A stretch of 6,465 bases of DNA from Paludibacteraceae bacterium (GTDB taxonomy: Bacteria; Bacteroidota; Bacteroidia; Bacteroidales; Paludibacteraceae). The translations under genes and the position numbers were made by a program. Shown piece by piece: positions 5,945 to 6,465 of this stretch. Position 1 is the stretch's first letter, and each line of letters starts with the position of its first letter. The DNA is taken from assembly GCA_018055865.1 (NCBI GenBank), contig JAGPGR010000111.1, positions 1 through 6,465 on the forward strand, in the 5' to 3' direction. Below the pieces are notes generated by a model that ran no database searches, was not told the origin of the DNA, and saw only the letters and a program-made list of their open reading frames with translations.

Positions 5945-6095
5945 GAGTCCACTCCTAAAACCACTTGTTTTGATTTTCTGACTTTTTCTGCCCTTTAGCT
6001 ATTAGGTGAAAAATCTGAAAATCAGCATTCTGCGAAAGTCCCCTTCAGGAAATTTAGGGGTAAAAGATAAAAATATGACTTTTCGGAGTGGACCC
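5945..6095. mobile_element. 151-bp MITE-like element with 16-bp terminal inverted repeats and a 6-bp flanking duplication
   Basis: The left end is GAGTCCACTCCTAAAA (5945-5960). The reverse complement of the right end (6080-6095) is GGGTCCACTCCGAAAA, agreeing at 14 of 16 positions. AATTGT directly flanks both ends (5939-5944 and 6096-6101), as expected for a target-site duplication. With bases shared with the terminal C's the match extends to CCCAATTGT. There is no room for a transposase. Inside are a further inverted pair (TGATTTTC at 5971-5978 with GAAAATCA at 6017-6024) and a REP-like unit at 6036-6061. It would be mobilised in trans by a full-length insertion sequence whose family I cannot name. 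Confidence 0.65.
6036..6061 (-). repeat. REP-like unit in reverse orientation inside the MITE-like element
   Basis: On the minus strand this reads ACCCCTAAATTTCC then TGAAGGGGACTT, the same repeat family as 5843-5868 with six differences, all but one in the central hairpin. It keeps the outer CCCCTAAAT and GGGGACTT blocks. Its placement inside the 151-bp element suggests either a nested insertion or that this repeat is part of the element. Confidence 0.6.
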
Positions 6096-6119
6096 AATTG
6101 TAAATTGTTAAATTGTGAA

Positions 6120-6465
6120 TTATAAATTCATTAAAAGGACTATCTTCTCCAGCCACACCACATCCACTTCGTCCAGCACATCGTAACGTTCGCTATCCAC
6201 ATCCAGAACTGCGATGACTTCATTTTCCTTATTGAAAACGGGCACAACAATCTCCGAAACCGAAGCACTGCTGCAGGCGATATGTCCGGGAAATTGATTC
6301 ACGTCAGGCACTAAAATAGAGCGTTTTTCTTTCCAGGCCGTTCCGCAAACTCCTTTCCCGAAGCCAATCCGTGTACAGGCAACCGGACCCTGAAACGGTC
6401 CGAGAACCAGCTCATTTCCCTTTACCAGATAAAATCCAACCCACCACCATCCGAAAACATCTTTC
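6120..6465 (-). CDS. msrC: GAF-domain free methionine-(R)-sulfoxide reductase, C-terminal part
   Basis: The minus-strand frame is open from the window edge to the TAA at 6122-6120, giving 114 visible residues. They read through FGWWWVGFYLVKGNELVLGPFQGP, VACTRIGFGKGVCGTAW, VPDVNQFPGHIACSSASVSEIVVPV, VIAVLDVDSERYDVLDEVD and WLEKIV. This is the GAF-domain fRMsr family (E. coli MsrC/YebR), cytoplasmic enzymes that reduce free methionine-(R)-sulfoxide using thioredoxin. The three conserved cysteines are all present in ACTRI, VCGTA and IACSSAS, so the active site looks intact. The GTG at 6311 is an internal valine codon, not a start. The true N-terminus lies beyond 6465. The gene converges on the suf cluster across a 269-base spacer holding repeats and the MITE-like element. 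Confidence 0.93.
   Translation of the reverse strand, partial: KDVFGWWWVGFYLVKGNELVLGPFQGPVACTRIGFGKGVCGTAWKEKRSILVPDVNQFPGHIACSSASVSEIVVPVFNKENEVIAVLDVDSERYDVLDEVDVVWLEKIVLLMNL

Noticed and set aside
1..6465. tRNA, rRNA or known riboswitch
   Set aside because: I found no cloverleaf, rRNA-like or recognised riboswitch consensus on either strand by eye.

Overview
The window reads as chromosomal DNA of a member of the Bacteroidota, probably a Bacteroidales-like lineage. The evidence is the sequence character of its SufB, SufC and SufD proteins, start regions mostly lacking Shine-Dalgarno sequences, TAnnTTTG-type promoter motifs, a GH16-like lipoprotein N-terminus, and short interspersed GC-rich hairpin repeats of a kind I associate with this phylum. 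No database search was possible, so the taxonomy is inferred.

Layout, left to right. (1) On the minus strand at the left edge is the 5' end of a glycoside hydrolase family 16-like lipoprotein gene. Its signal peptide and mature frames are offset by one base at a five-A run (120-124). (2) A divergent intergenic region holds two back-to-back TAnnTTTG motifs and a 24-bp hairpin or operator-like inverted repeat. (3) The plus strand then carries sufB, sufC, a Bro-N/DinD-like gene, sufD and a small SRPBCC-like gene. (4) A convergent spacer holds a 151-bp MITE-like element. (5) On the minus strand at the right edge is the C-terminal part of a GAF-domain free methionine-(R)-sulfoxide reductase.

Functionally, SufB, SufC and SufD form the SufBC2D scaffold/ATPase complex that assembles Fe-S clusters in the cytoplasm. 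The key residues seen here are SufB Cys388/His416/Glu417, the SufC Walker motifs and SufD Cys392/His394. The sulfur-donor partners SufS and SufE/SufU are not in the window. The methionine sulfoxide reductase fits an oxidative-stress neighbourhood only loosely.

The unusual content is how the suf cluster is interrupted. A perfect 34-bp inverted repeat fills the sufB-sufC gap and abuts the sufC ATG, where it supplies a GGAGG. A Bro-N gene sits between sufC and sufD. That gene contains a 33-bp palindrome occupying exactly 11 codons, and inverting it would change only one residue (Ile to Asn). I do not see a clear new multi-gene defence or metabolic system. The strongest leads are these interruptions and repeats.
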